Shown here: piece by piece, positions 10,792 through 21,800 of the stretch
Layout: the number at the start of each line of letters is the position of its first letter
How positions within the stretch are numbered: the first letter of the stretch is position 1
Assembly: GCA_022393335.1 (NCBI GenBank)
Contig: JAJEKB010020218.1
Span: forward strand, 436,909-500,908
Direction of reading: 5' to 3'
Length of the DNA: 64,000 bases
DNA from: Macrotrachela quadricornifera
Lineage: Eukaryota; Rotifera; Eurotatoria; Philodinida; Philodinidae
Translations under genes and position numbers: made by a program
The notes under the pieces: generated by a model
What the model was told of the DNA's origin: nothing
The model's input: the letters and a program-made list of their open reading frames with translations, nothing else
The model's database searches: none

Positions 10792-11437
10792 CTAGCGAGA
10801 AATATTATCGGAATGTAAAGTCGTATAACTGGACCTTTCGAAGAACCATTCCCGATAGATAAGAAACATAATAAAAGTTATTGTGATAGTAATTATTTGT
10901 TGAGAAATATTGAACAACGGTGTTGCCGTATTACATAGATTTCCACCACAAAATATTGCTGTTGCAGTTAGAGCGCTAGCAACAATGCTCAATACATCAC
11001 CAATAATAGAAAATCCGGCAAGAAAACCAATACGTTCTGTAATCATAGATTTTGGTTTGCCTGTGTCATTATTGACCTTCAGTATTCCGCCACGATGAAC
11101 GACATTTGAACCATTCACTTTTTCAAAGATTTTCTAAAAGACAAACAAAATATAGCGATAGACTGAGCACACATGAGACATGTTTCAATAGAGTTTATCA
11201 CTGAGACAACTCTCACGTCCTTACCGTACATTCATAACCAGTCTCATATTGTCGAATGGAAACAGATGGATCTAGCTTATCAAATGGAATTGGACAAGTG
11301 GCACAATAATAACAAGAAATTTGTTCAGATAATTGAATGGTAACTATATGATACGTAATACAGCACATGATATCGATAAATAAAGATGACTTACCAAGAA
11401 CCATGAAAAGAGCCAATATTGTACTAATTGTATCCAT
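10792..11437 (-). CDS. Small cysteine-rich secreted/membrane protein (3 exons)
   Basis: I assemble three exons with consistent phase: 11395-11437, 11225-11343 and 10792-11133. The introns are 51 bp (GTAAGT...ATAG) and 91 bp (GTAAGG...TTAG). The product is 167 residues. It begins with a signal peptide (MDTISTILALFMVLVTIQL), followed by a short ectodomain with CYYCATCPIPF and a later YECT cysteine, spaced like the start of Ly6/uPAR-type mini-domains. Two hydrophobic helices follow (the first IGFLAGFSIIGDVLSIVASA, the second around ITITITFIMFLIY). Bdelloid genomes hold many short Ly6-like proteins, so a surface or secreted role is plausible, but the cysteine set is too small for a firm assignment. 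An upstream in-frame ATG at 11461 is possible, but the chosen ATG starts directly at the signal peptide. Confidence 0.6.
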
Positions 11438-11461
11438 CCTAATGTTTTTCGTTGAGTTCAC

Positions 11462-11980
11462 ACACGTTTGCCAGAAGATTGAAATGTGTGGTAAAGGTTT
11501 TCACTAGTTATATTTGCTTGCGAGTACTAAGTAAAACATTGAAAATATACGTCATATTTTTCAGTATATAAGAATCGGTGGGCAAAAATGATTTGAAAGA
11601 CTTTTGATTTCGAGATTGGACACTTATGATGCTCTATAAGTTCGACATCGATATAAGGTGGCAATACTTGGATTTTACAGCATTGAAAAAGCAAATAAAA
11701 AGAGCATAGCCGTCAGTATTATAAAGTTTTCATCTTTTGTAGTTTCACAGGTACTTTCAAAAACTGTAAGTAACTTCATTTGAAAAAAGCTTAGTCAACT
11801 GGACAGATTGTGATGTCGAAGGTTCATATGTGTACAACTCGTGAATAAAAATAGGGAAAGACAATATGGATGTGAGAAATCCATATGAGAGGGCAAAATG
11901 GAATGAGAGCTGGATAGTATATGAAAACTACTGTTCAAAAGTTGAATTGAGTTGACGAGTTCTAAACTATTACTATCTAC
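11462..11980. other. Intergenic, no gene seen
   Basis: 5' flank of the small membrane protein gene up to the element at 11981. Contains only short chance open frames. Confidence 0.35.
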
Positions 11981-13641
11981 CAGAGGTCCAAACAGGCCTA
12001 TTTTTCCTAGGCCTGGCCTGCTCACGGCAGGCTGGATATCCCTCTAGCCTGCCTGCGCCTGTGATGCATTTTTCTTGGCCTGGCCTGCCTGCCTGTTATT
12101 CATAACAGGCCGCCTGGCCTGCCTGTCGTAGCCTGTATCTAGTTTTGTATGTAGGTTGAATTTGACAGCTGACTAGGATAAAAGCAGATTCTTCATAACA
12201 TATAAGAAAGATATGTTAATTTAAATGAGATTATCAAATGAACCTTTAATTTTTATTTCAATATATTATGTTTTTGCCGAAGATAAATTAACGATGATGA
12301 AATGAGAAAAAAAGAACATCAATAGTGTGAAAGATGACGAAGGGTGGAGGTGAAGTTGACGAAATGTGAACAGAACTAAGGCAACATATGTGAATATATG
12401 GAAAGGACAGAAAAAAAGATGTATAGAAAAAAGAAAGAAAAAGAGGATGATACATATCATCCTCTAACAAATAAGGTTGAATCCACGGGGTTTCTACTAC
12501 TTTCGGGAAAAACAGTATTCTGTTCCAATATTATGAATAAACGTTTCTTTTTTTTATTTTAATAGTCTAGTTAGACGTAGCATCGTCGAAAATGGTCTAA
12601 GGTAATAATTGAAAGCTTTTTGAACATATACAATATGGAGAACCACATCATTTTTTAGGAACACCACACATGCAAAGGGTATCCTATAATAGCTGATAAT
12701 TACATTGTTAACGATATTTTTCATATTTTTTCTAGACGTAACGAGCTGAAATTTTGATCACACGTATATCTAATAAAGATCTTTTATTTCTGAAAGTTTC
12801 AGCTCTCTAGTTAAAACTATTGATGAAATATCATCTAGTGTGCTCGGTTTTTGCAATAATTTTACAATAAAAATATACAAAAAAATGTATGAAAACTTAT
12901 GTATTTCAGCCTTGATGATATATTTTCATCAATAGTTTTAGCTAGAGAGCTGAAACTTACAGAAATAAAAGATCTTTATTAGATATAGATGTGATCAAAA
13001 TTTCAGCCCTCTGCGCCCAGCAAAAGTATGAAAAATATCATTGACAACTTATTATGGGATACCATTTATATGTGTGAGTTGTTCCTAAAAAGTCATGTGG
13101 TTCTCCATATTTTATGTGTCCAAAAAGATTTGAATTGTTACCGTAGACCGTTTCCGACGATGTTACGTCTAACTAGACTATTAAAATCGAAGAAAAAATT
13201 TTTTTCCAGAAAAGTGGTAGGAACCCCACGGATTCACCCATAATAAAAATAAAGCAAATATTAGATAAAGCAAATGAATAAATAATGGATATTTTCCACT
13301 GGACAATGCACTATATAAGAATTTAAAAAAGATCATAATCAGTCGTGAATATGTACATTTATATTCGTAAAAATGAGTTATAGCCCTCTCTCAACACGTG
13401 TAATTGAGTGCTTAATCAACAAATCAATGATGAAATCCAATAAAAGTCAAGATTATACTTGAGATTATAAAAATACCGACAGGCCCAGGCCGCCTGTCTA
13501 TTTCCATAGCCTGCCTGGCCTGTGCTAGGTTTTACGAAAACCTGCCTGGCCTGTGCCAGGCAACAAAATCACAGCCTGTGCCTGTTCCAGGCAGGCAGGC
13601 TCAGGCCGGCGGGCAGGCCTAGCGGCCTGTTTGGACCTCTG
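11981..13641. mobile_element. Element with GC-rich CCTGGCCTG arms
   Basis: The sequence CAGAGGTCCAAACAGGCC at 11981 is matched in inverse orientation by GGCCTGTTTGGACCTCTG ending at 13641. Next to each end lies 130-170 bp of degenerate CCTGGCCTGCCTG-type sequence (11990-12140 and 13475-13625), very GC-rich against the AT-rich genome. CAG...CTG ends are usual for hAT-type elements, but I found no convincing 8 bp duplication in the flanks, so the class is uncertain. A separate 767 bp foldback element (12474-13240) is nested inside. No transposase frame remains. Confidence 0.55.
12474..13240. mobile_element. Nested TA-flanked foldback element
   Basis: 767 bp element with inverted ends of the form GGTTGAATCCACGGGGTTTC and GGAACCCCACGGATTCACCC, flanked by TA at 12472-12473 and 13241-13242. 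The arms pair over almost the full length. Examples are TAGTCTAGTTAGACGTA with its complement, and the GAGCTGAAATTTTGATCACA block with its mirror near 12985. The loop lies near 12850. It sits inside the 11981-13641 element and so inserted later. The termini resemble those of the 32193-34410 element (GGGTGAACCCATGG). Non-coding. Confidence 0.7.
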
Positions 13642-13909
13642 GTTCGAACGAGTCAAATGGATGATGAAGATACAAAATGACAGATGCACTGTTAATCAAT
13701 TCTGTTTCATATTACGAAACAAAGAATATGCTCATTCGTAGGAGTAAAATAAACATAACATTTTGTCAGATTTTGAGACTGCTGCAATATCTCAGTATAC
13801 TGTGGAAGTAGTTTCTAATATAGAATCTTCGCATTTGTTCTTTCCATTCTAATTAGCACTTAAGACACAATAATAAAAAAGAAACAAAGAATATTTTCCT
13901 TTGATTTTT
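13642..13909. other. Carboxypeptidase 3' flank
   Basis: Non-coding; no feature recognised apart from an AATAAA-like AATAATAAAAAAG context near 13870. Confidence 0.3.
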
Positions 13910-15514
13910 CTAATTTTTTGGTTGAGCAACTAAGAAACGTTGAAGAAGATCAAGCATAGCTCTTGGTTGATCGGAGGGAACCATGTGTCCTGCATTGCGA
14001 ACTGTAGCGAGAAAGAATCGATTATTATTCGCTGTTTTTATATAACCAGCAACTTCGACATCGATATCGGCAACTTTCCATACTTTGCGTTCAGTTTGAC
14101 GGAGTTCATCAGCACCGAACCATTCGAGTTGATCGATCCATGCCATAGTTGTTGGCACTGCAATGATAATATCTAATTGCCCGTTGTAGATCATTACACT
14201 ATAATTAGCATTTAATATGGCCGCAATCTTCCAAGCAACACTTTGCATCTAATAAAAGGATATAATTATTAAACTAACAATATTGTTCTATAGTATTCTT
14301 ACTAGATCGTTGAGCAGCATATGTTCGACAATATCACTGTGACTAGTAAAAGATATATTTCCGACATGAATTTGTTTTCGTCGATCTGGTTGAGTAATAA
14401 ATGGAATAAAATAGTCTTGATCTTCTGGATCATTGGTTATCAAATAGTTGAAACTATTTTTAATACCAGTTACATTAGAAAAATAAGAAGTAGTATTTGT
14501 AAGATCACCATTTATAAGAATATCAAACACTCGAAAGGCTTCGATATAATTTTTCTGTTCGATATGATAACGCATTAATGCATTTTGTAAATCCATATAA
14601 GCTTTTTGCGTCTCATCGATCAGACCTATCTAAAAACAGATCAGTTTTCTTAATTAAAGATCAATTGCTAGGGTTTTATTGTGCTTACCTGGTATAGAAA
14701 TTCTCCATATTGAAATTGATTGATTGGATCACAAACTCCATCGCCAATAGTTATTCCTTTCAAATTAATTCGTATTTTTACTTGTGGATTTTGATTTTCT
14801 ACATGAATTTTATATGCAATCGATGGTATATATTTACCGGCGTAACTTTCACCGGTCACAAAGAATGGGTTAGATGCATAATCCGTATAGATTTGGAAGA
14901 ATTGAGTAAGAGCAGAGTATAGATCGCGATCTATATCGTCTTCTGATCGAGCGTAACCTTGATCATTCGATGTAAAACTGTAACCGGTACCGATAGGATT
15001 ATCAATGAAGAGAAGATGATAATCGTTGTTCCATGAAATCTCACGCAATTGTAAATGACCGTTGCCATCGATGTAGATAGGACCGATTTCCGTAAAGAGA
15101 CCATACAATGACGTAGAACCAGCTCCTCCTTGAAGCCAAAGTATCACCGGTGTATCCGATTTATTACTATTTTGAGCTGGAAAAAACCAAAAAAATGTAT
15201 TTGAATTGTACTGTTGATTGACTGTCAAATAACCGGAGAACGATTGACCTTTGAATGGCGGAAATTCTACCGAACTAAAATCGAAATTATTCGAAGGAGA
15301 AATTGATTTAGAATACAGACCTTAGTCGTCTAGCTTCCTTAATATTTCCTTGCTCGAGATAGGGTGTGAGAAAGAGAGGTTCGCCAGGATCGTCTGTGTA
15401 ATCGAGAATAGTCGGTTCTCGTGAAGGATACATTCGATGAAAGGATCCTCGATATCCATATGCACTGCTATCCAAAACAACGAAACAGATGATGATCAAC
15501 AATGTGACAAACAT
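13910..15514 (-). CDS. Serine carboxypeptidase (CPVL/S10 family)
   Basis: Four exons with matching phase: 15321-15514, 14689-15274, 14303-14629 and 13910-14248, separated by introns of 46, 59 and 54 bp. The product is 481 residues, the usual length for vitellogenic-carboxypeptidase-like enzymes. A signal peptide (MFVTLLIIICFVVLDSSAYG) starts the protein. The family core FSGYLTVNQQYNSNTFFWFF follows, then ILWLQGGAGSTS (substrate and oxyanion region). The catalytic triad is complete: Ser in GESYAGKY, Asp in NGQLDIII and His in NAGHMVPSDQP. It should release C-terminal residues from peptides in lysosomes or outside the cell. Several NxS/T sites fit secretory passage. The first intron donor is GTCTGT, weaker than the GTAAG of the others. 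An upstream in-frame ATG at 15565 exists, but the chosen one begins the signal peptide. No defects. Confidence 0.9.
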
Positions 15515-15676
15515 TTTGTCAAACGACGCTATGATAAAAAGAGAATGGGTAAGAAAAAATAACAATAGTTTGGATGCAATGAAAGTAAACCAGATAGAAT
15601 AGATATCATTATATTTACCTGTACACGTGGTACACGCTAAGAGAGGTCTATTTCTTTCATAAAAGATATCTTTTAA

Positions 15677-16115
15677 CCCTTTGGTTACGGGGCCTGTGTA
15701 TATACTGGCTAAGCTCTATCTCGGGCTACTTCTCTTATAATTATGACTTTCCCGATGTATAACCGATAATGTATTAAATATTCCTGTTTTATTCTCTTCT
15801 ATAGAAATCGGATTTTGTGATCTAGCCAAAATTCATCTGTTCTAAAGCGGTTTAATCAAGAGACATAGCACTACACTTCTAGAACACTCCCTTAAATGCC
15901 ATGGCGATGTCTATACCAATTGTCAAACATTCAATCGACTTAATTTATTTTGATTGTTGTACCATAGACCACTGTAGTATGTAATAAAATAAATTATTTT
16001 GTAGCGTTCTATCGCATAGTTAGGTTATAGAACTGTTATCATGTGGTATCAACACATATTCATAAAGCCAACTTTAATTTTTTTTATTTCTAGAAAATAT
16101 CCCATAACCAAACGG
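15677..16115. mobile_element. piggyBac-like MITE, TTAA duplication
   Basis: 439 bp element whose ends are CCCTTTGGTTACGGGG and CCCATAACCAAACGG in inverted orientation. It is flanked by TTAA on both sides (15673-15676 and 16116-16119). TTAA target choice and a CCC(T/A)TTG-type terminus are the signature of the piggyBac superfamily. It has no coding capacity, so it is non-autonomous. Confidence 0.7.
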
Positions 16116-16119
16116 TTAA

Positions 16120-18805
16120 CTCATTTGTATAATGATAGTTTCTTTCACGAAGACGAACTATTGACGACACAAAAAAGAATAATATCAATTCGTCAAGAAA
16201 ACAATTTATTATGAATTAAATTTACTGTTTAATTATTAGATGCACTGTACTATCTTTTTGAATACGATAATTTGAGAAAACATGAGCATCTTCAAGCTGC
16301 TTGCCTGCAAATATAATTCTTTGTTTTTTTGCAGGGATGGAAGTGAGTTAAAAAATTGCTTGTTTACCTTGAGTCACTGTATCATAATAGAAAATATTTA
16401 ATTCAATCGTTTTGAGTTCTTTATCAATTGAAATGTTGTATACTTTTGTCTTTAAGCTGTCCAGGGGCGGTAGAGCCATTAGGCTTGGAGAGACCAAATA
16501 TTTGAAAAAATTTAAGATCCTATTCTAAATTAAATTGAATGTTCTAAATATTATCAACAAAGTTTAGTTTTTGTGTATATTTGCATGCATAAATGCTAAA
16601 ACCATGATTTTTTTAAATACGTCGCCGGCGTTCTTTACAACAACTGTATCAAAAAATTCTATTGACTTCTACTGATGAATTTTTAGAAAATTGAAAAAAA
16701 TTGTATAAAAGGTTTCTATTTTTGCATTATATTAAAAATAAGAAACATCTTGGAAATAAAATTTATTTTTCATTTACTTTCGTGCAGAAAAATGATAAAA
16801 ATTAGATTGCTTTAAAAGATGTGCAGTTAAATTTGTTATAGTATTCAGAAAAAAGGTGTCCTTGGACTATTGTAAGCGATTTGAAAGGACAAAATGCGAA
16901 GATGTCACAGATACTGTTATTTATCACTATAACAGTTGACTAACAGCGTCACAAATGACAGGCTGATTATCAAAAGGAAGTCTTTTTGTAAAAAAATGCA
17001 CTACGAAATACAGTGATACCATTAAAGTGATCACTTTCGTGTTCGAAAATCGTTTTAATGGATGAATAATGAACAGTTAGGTAATTAGTTGTTTAAATAG
17101 AGAAGCGAATTCAACTCAAAAGAGTAAAAAATTATAGAATCTCATACATCTTATAGCCCTCATAAAAATCGATTAGAATAAGCCAAGAGAACATTTTGTT
17201 TTTTTTAAAAAACTTCAAGTTCTATGATTTGTTTGAGCAAAAATAAATGATAAATAGATATATTAAAAATCTTTTTTGTTCTTTTCAATCCAGTGAAAAG
17301 TAGCAACATTTTATGCATCTTTTCTTTCAGTTTTGTAAAAGCTCATCAGAACAGATCAACAGGACTTTGCGGTGCAATTGTTCTAGAGAATTCAGCAATA
17401 GTTGTTAGGATTCATTTTTTGGAATTGTTCTTTGAATCTGGGTCTTCATTTTATCATCAACTGAAAATAAGTAATACAAAGACAACTGTCTGACTGAGAG
17501 TGACGGTAGACAAAGTTTCAGACGAACACTAACTGAAGATCAAGTCTTACTCTTCCAAATCATGAATTTGTTGGTAAAGTTAAATTTTGTCGTATTCTAT
17601 CCTATAGATAAAATCTATGGTTTAAAAAAATTCACTAAATCCAAAAAAACCAATTCCGTGACACTCTCAAATTCAGAACTGCATCACTTGAAAAAAATTT
17701 CGAGATTATATGATCTGTCTGTGCAGAGATATATACTAAATCGACTATATTCAAAATATGTTGGAACACTCGATATCTCTTTAATAAAAGTTAGAGTTAG
17801 AAAACTAAAAACTTCCTCTCTTCCTTTATATTACCTTTCACCTTTCTCTCCCCCCCCTCCGTTATGGTCTGTAAAGTTTTGAGCCTCGTATCCACAAAAA
17901 ATATTTTTGTCTTATACCGTCGAAGCGACGAACGTTACTTGTTATTATATCCATGTGGCACTGCAATAGTTCTATTTATCTTCCATCTTTTGTATATATT
18001 CAAAGTCTCATCAAAATCAGAAGATTTTTTTATCTACGAAAAAGTTCGAAAACCATAAAACTCCTACTGGAATCAGCCAAATTGACAATCCTGTCTTACT
18101 TTGATTTTCTATTATTTTTTCATCTAGATAACTATTAAAGAAATTTTTTTTAAATATTTTGCAAAACTATTGTTGTGTAGTTTTCGAGTACAACATTATA
18201 ATGATTGAAATGTGTATAGAAGGGATAGATGTTATTTGAATATTTTCTGAGATCAAAGCAATTAGGAGATAAATATTTATTGATTAGTAACATAAGAGTT
18301 TCCATAAAAGCAGAAAAGTAATTAAAACTGTAGATTTTTAAGAAAAATATGAAAAAAAACTGTATTAATAATGTTTTTATATAATATCTTTTTTGAGTTT
18401 CTACAAAATTCAACTGAATTTTCAGAACGATTCTACATTCTCTATTCATGTTTCTTTCTCAAAAATATAGAAGATATAAGAAATATCAGATATTGTAAAG
18501 ATATAACGATATAAATTTTTTTATATCTAACAGCATCTCTCTCGTTGAAGGTGCCATAGAAGGCACTCAGTCTACGTTACTTTCTATATCTTCTATACAT
18601 CTTATATCTGCAGTATCATCATTATCTTTAAGAAAGAGTCATAAGTTTAGGATGTGTTATCGTTTTGAAAATTCAGAAAAGTCATCTAATAAATCTTGTT
18701 TACGATTAATAGTAAGATAAAAATTTTGAAAAAAAATTAATAAAAACAAAGTAACGTTTCAAAAAAGTTTAAAAGAAGTTTAATTATGACTGAAGTTATC
18801 GTAGA
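16120..18805. other. Gene-poor spacer
   Basis: 2.7 kb between the piggyBac-like MITE and the 3' end of the subtilase gene. The open frames here (the longest is 106 codons near 17562) show no domains, are low in complexity and do not join to exons, so I do not call genes. A degenerate palindrome around GAAGATATAAGAAATATCAG lies at 18465-18610. A single hAT-like terminus (CAGGGGCGGTAGAGCC near 16463) has no partner. Confidence 0.45.
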
Positions 18806-21800
18806 TTAATTGACCAAATTGAATGGTGGTGTAAGATAAATCTCATAATCATTAGGATTTGTGCTATTTCCAAAATGTTTAAGAGCCCAAAATCGAATCT
18901 TATATTGACCAGAAAGAAGAGCTTCAGGTTTAAAATTTGTGAAATTTTCAATGTAACTTGGCAGAACTAGCCCATTCCATCGTTTCGAAGTTGATCGTAA
19001 GTATCCAACGATAAAGTTCGAAGGGATATTTCTCAGTAAATTGACATTGTACATTGCACTTTCGTCATAGGCGTTTACTAATACACCATAGCTGTAAAGA
19101 AATAAGAAAATTATTCATCAAACAATACTGATTGATTTTTATCAGCTGTTTAAGACGTATTTTATGGATGAAAATATGAAGATTCGTTTCAATGTTACGT
19201 ACATGAGATGTGTTCAAATAGAAACATCCAGAATTAGTGGAATATTGTCTATTGAAAAAGTAATATTATTCACTTTAGAAATATTAATCTTTACTTTATT
19301 TATGTGCGATTCAATTGCCTAGGTGAATTCATAATAGATGTGAAATGATCATTTTCTTGTAGATAATAAATAGTTTAATTTTATCATACCATATTACTCT
19401 TTTAAAATAATAGCCAATTCTTTAAAAAAGACTCTCTTAAAACGATTTACTATTCTTCATTCAAACTTTATTAAAGAACTCTTTTATGAGATCAATTAGT
19501 CAAAAAAATAGTCAAGAAAAAAAACTTGATTAATGAACAAATATACAAATGAATATTTTACTCATACAAATAAAAAAGTTTAATAAATTTTATCATTCGA
19601 AAAAGTAATTGTTTCTCAAGATTATAATCGTAGCAATTCCTGTCATCTTCTCTATTAAATAATATACTATAGAGGAATAATATCACTTCTTCACTATGAT
19701 TTTTGACATTCAGGTCTCGCGTGAGGATCTTAGATTTCGGGAGATGTAAGACTCTAGAGGTAGTCTGATTGAATAAAGCAAAATTTTTTTTCGCATCTGA
19801 CTTCGTGTTAATCGTTATCATACAATCTGAAATGCAACAATTTTTCGCGGAGCGAAAACTTTTTGCAACTTTCTTAGAAAATTCGACTGTATCTGGCAAA
19901 TTCTCAAGAAAACTATCAGTATTTGACTTAAGAAAATTTCTCAATACTTCTGCCACCGAAGGCGGCCACTCTGGTAATGGTTGTTCTTGATTAGGCTGTT
20001 TCGAAGGAAAAATAGACTAAAGTTAGAAGTTTTTATGAGTTAACTGCAGTTATGCAGATGTTATTTTTCTCATATGAGACTCATGAAAGACTCTTGTTTT
20101 TCTTATTTTTCTCGAAAGCAAAAGGTGTTGCTATAACTCTTAATCATTTCGCCGCCGAAGGCGGTCAGACTAGCGACGACTGCTCACAGATAAAGGTGTT
20201 CAGAAGGTAGCAAGCAGTAAAGTATGCCGTGAAAACAAGAAGATCAGAGTTATGTTCAAGGCGAGTATGACCATGCGGCTTATTCTTCATCAAGCGAAAA
20301 TTTCTTATATTTCAAAATTTTGTAGCAAAAACCATTGTTATGACAGAATTTCAAGTAAAAAAACAGATAATTTCTTCGATCTTGGTGAAAAACATAGAAT
20401 ATGAAAACATGGAAATGATCAATCTATTCTGTTTAATGCATGATATATGTACTATCCTTTATTGATTTATAATGAAATAGACCAAAAACTTTGATAATGT
20501 AATCGCATATTATATGCTTTCTTTCCAATTAACATTGATAAACCTGACAATAGTTCACTAGCGTCGATTTCTTTCTTGAGAAATCTATTTTGAAGAGTGT
20601 CGGATCTCGTCTGAAATGCTTTTGTTTTTATGACTGTTTCGGCACTGACGCGTCAGCATCCAGTCGAATCGAAATATGTTCAAAACGAACATACTCATCC
20701 TAGATCAGTTGGATGAAGCTCCAAATATTTGGATGCTTTTTTGATAAGAGAGTCGCAAATCGAAGATTATACTCTATTATGTAAACGATGGAGGTAAAAG
20801 TTCAGAATGGAATAGGTTATGAATAGCAGTTCACTCGCCTTTAGATGTGTTGTTTGTTCGATAAACAATGCCAGAAAAATTTCATATGAACAAGGAAACC
20901 ACAACATACATCCTCCACTGATGCTGAAAATAGGTTAATAAATCACATGGTGATGCTGATAGAGTTCATTGTAAATGATGAAATTGAGTTTCTACTTGAT
21001 CAACATCTTTCAGCGTTTTTCGTTTCTACACAGTGACGCCCCCAGGGGGGATTGGGGGGATCGACCCCCCAAAAGTCTAAAATACCTGGAGGAGGGTACA
21101 GCCTAATTCGTTTTGCTAGACAAAAAATGCTTTTTGTTCTATTACGATCCCCCCCCCCAAAAAAAATTTCTGGTTGCGTCACTGTTTCTACATTTTCCTT
21201 TTTTACGTTTTTCACCAACCCCGTACACTCTCCTACACGTCCCCACTTTCGCGGATGCTGTTGATTTCCAATAGCTATTCAATATATTTTATATATTTCA
21301 ACTCGTTGTTAATTTGTTGTACAAATCAATAGTAATTGTCAATCATTACTCTTTCTTTTTGTACAATGAAGTGTACCAAGTGTAGTTATGTAGTGTCTCA
21401 AAATATCTTTTCACTTAGATTTTTATATATTTTTACTATTGAATTTGTTTATATCAATTTTGGTTTTAAATAATTGATAAATGTATTAAATTTTTATTTA
21501 AATGAGCAAACTTGAAAATTCAATTTAAAAATAAAATCTTTAACTAAAATATCAAAATTTACCATATGTTTTTTTAATTAGTTCTGATTATTGATTAATT
21601 TGAATTTTAAAATTCGCCAATTTTTTGAATGATTGTTTCATAGAATTTTATATTGAAATATCTTTACAAGAAAGAATTAAATAATGTCAACTCAAAATTC
21701 AAGTAATTAAAACAGATGATATTTGTATTTTAGTTAACGGTCTTAGCTTTAGAATAGTATATTCATGTATCATTTGAAAAACATAATTGATATCATCAAA

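Noticed and set aside
12266..12470. Hydrophobic minus-strand frames beside the nested foldback
   Set aside because: They come from purine-rich DNA (GAAAGAAAAAGAGG) read on the other strand and have no protein-like composition.
16463..16490. hAT-like terminus CAGGGGCGGTAGAGCC
   Set aside because: No inverted partner or 8 bp duplication within a plausible distance.
17562..18058. Open frames of 106 and 64 codons
   Set aside because: Low complexity, no domains, no splice context, and in gene-poor sequence.
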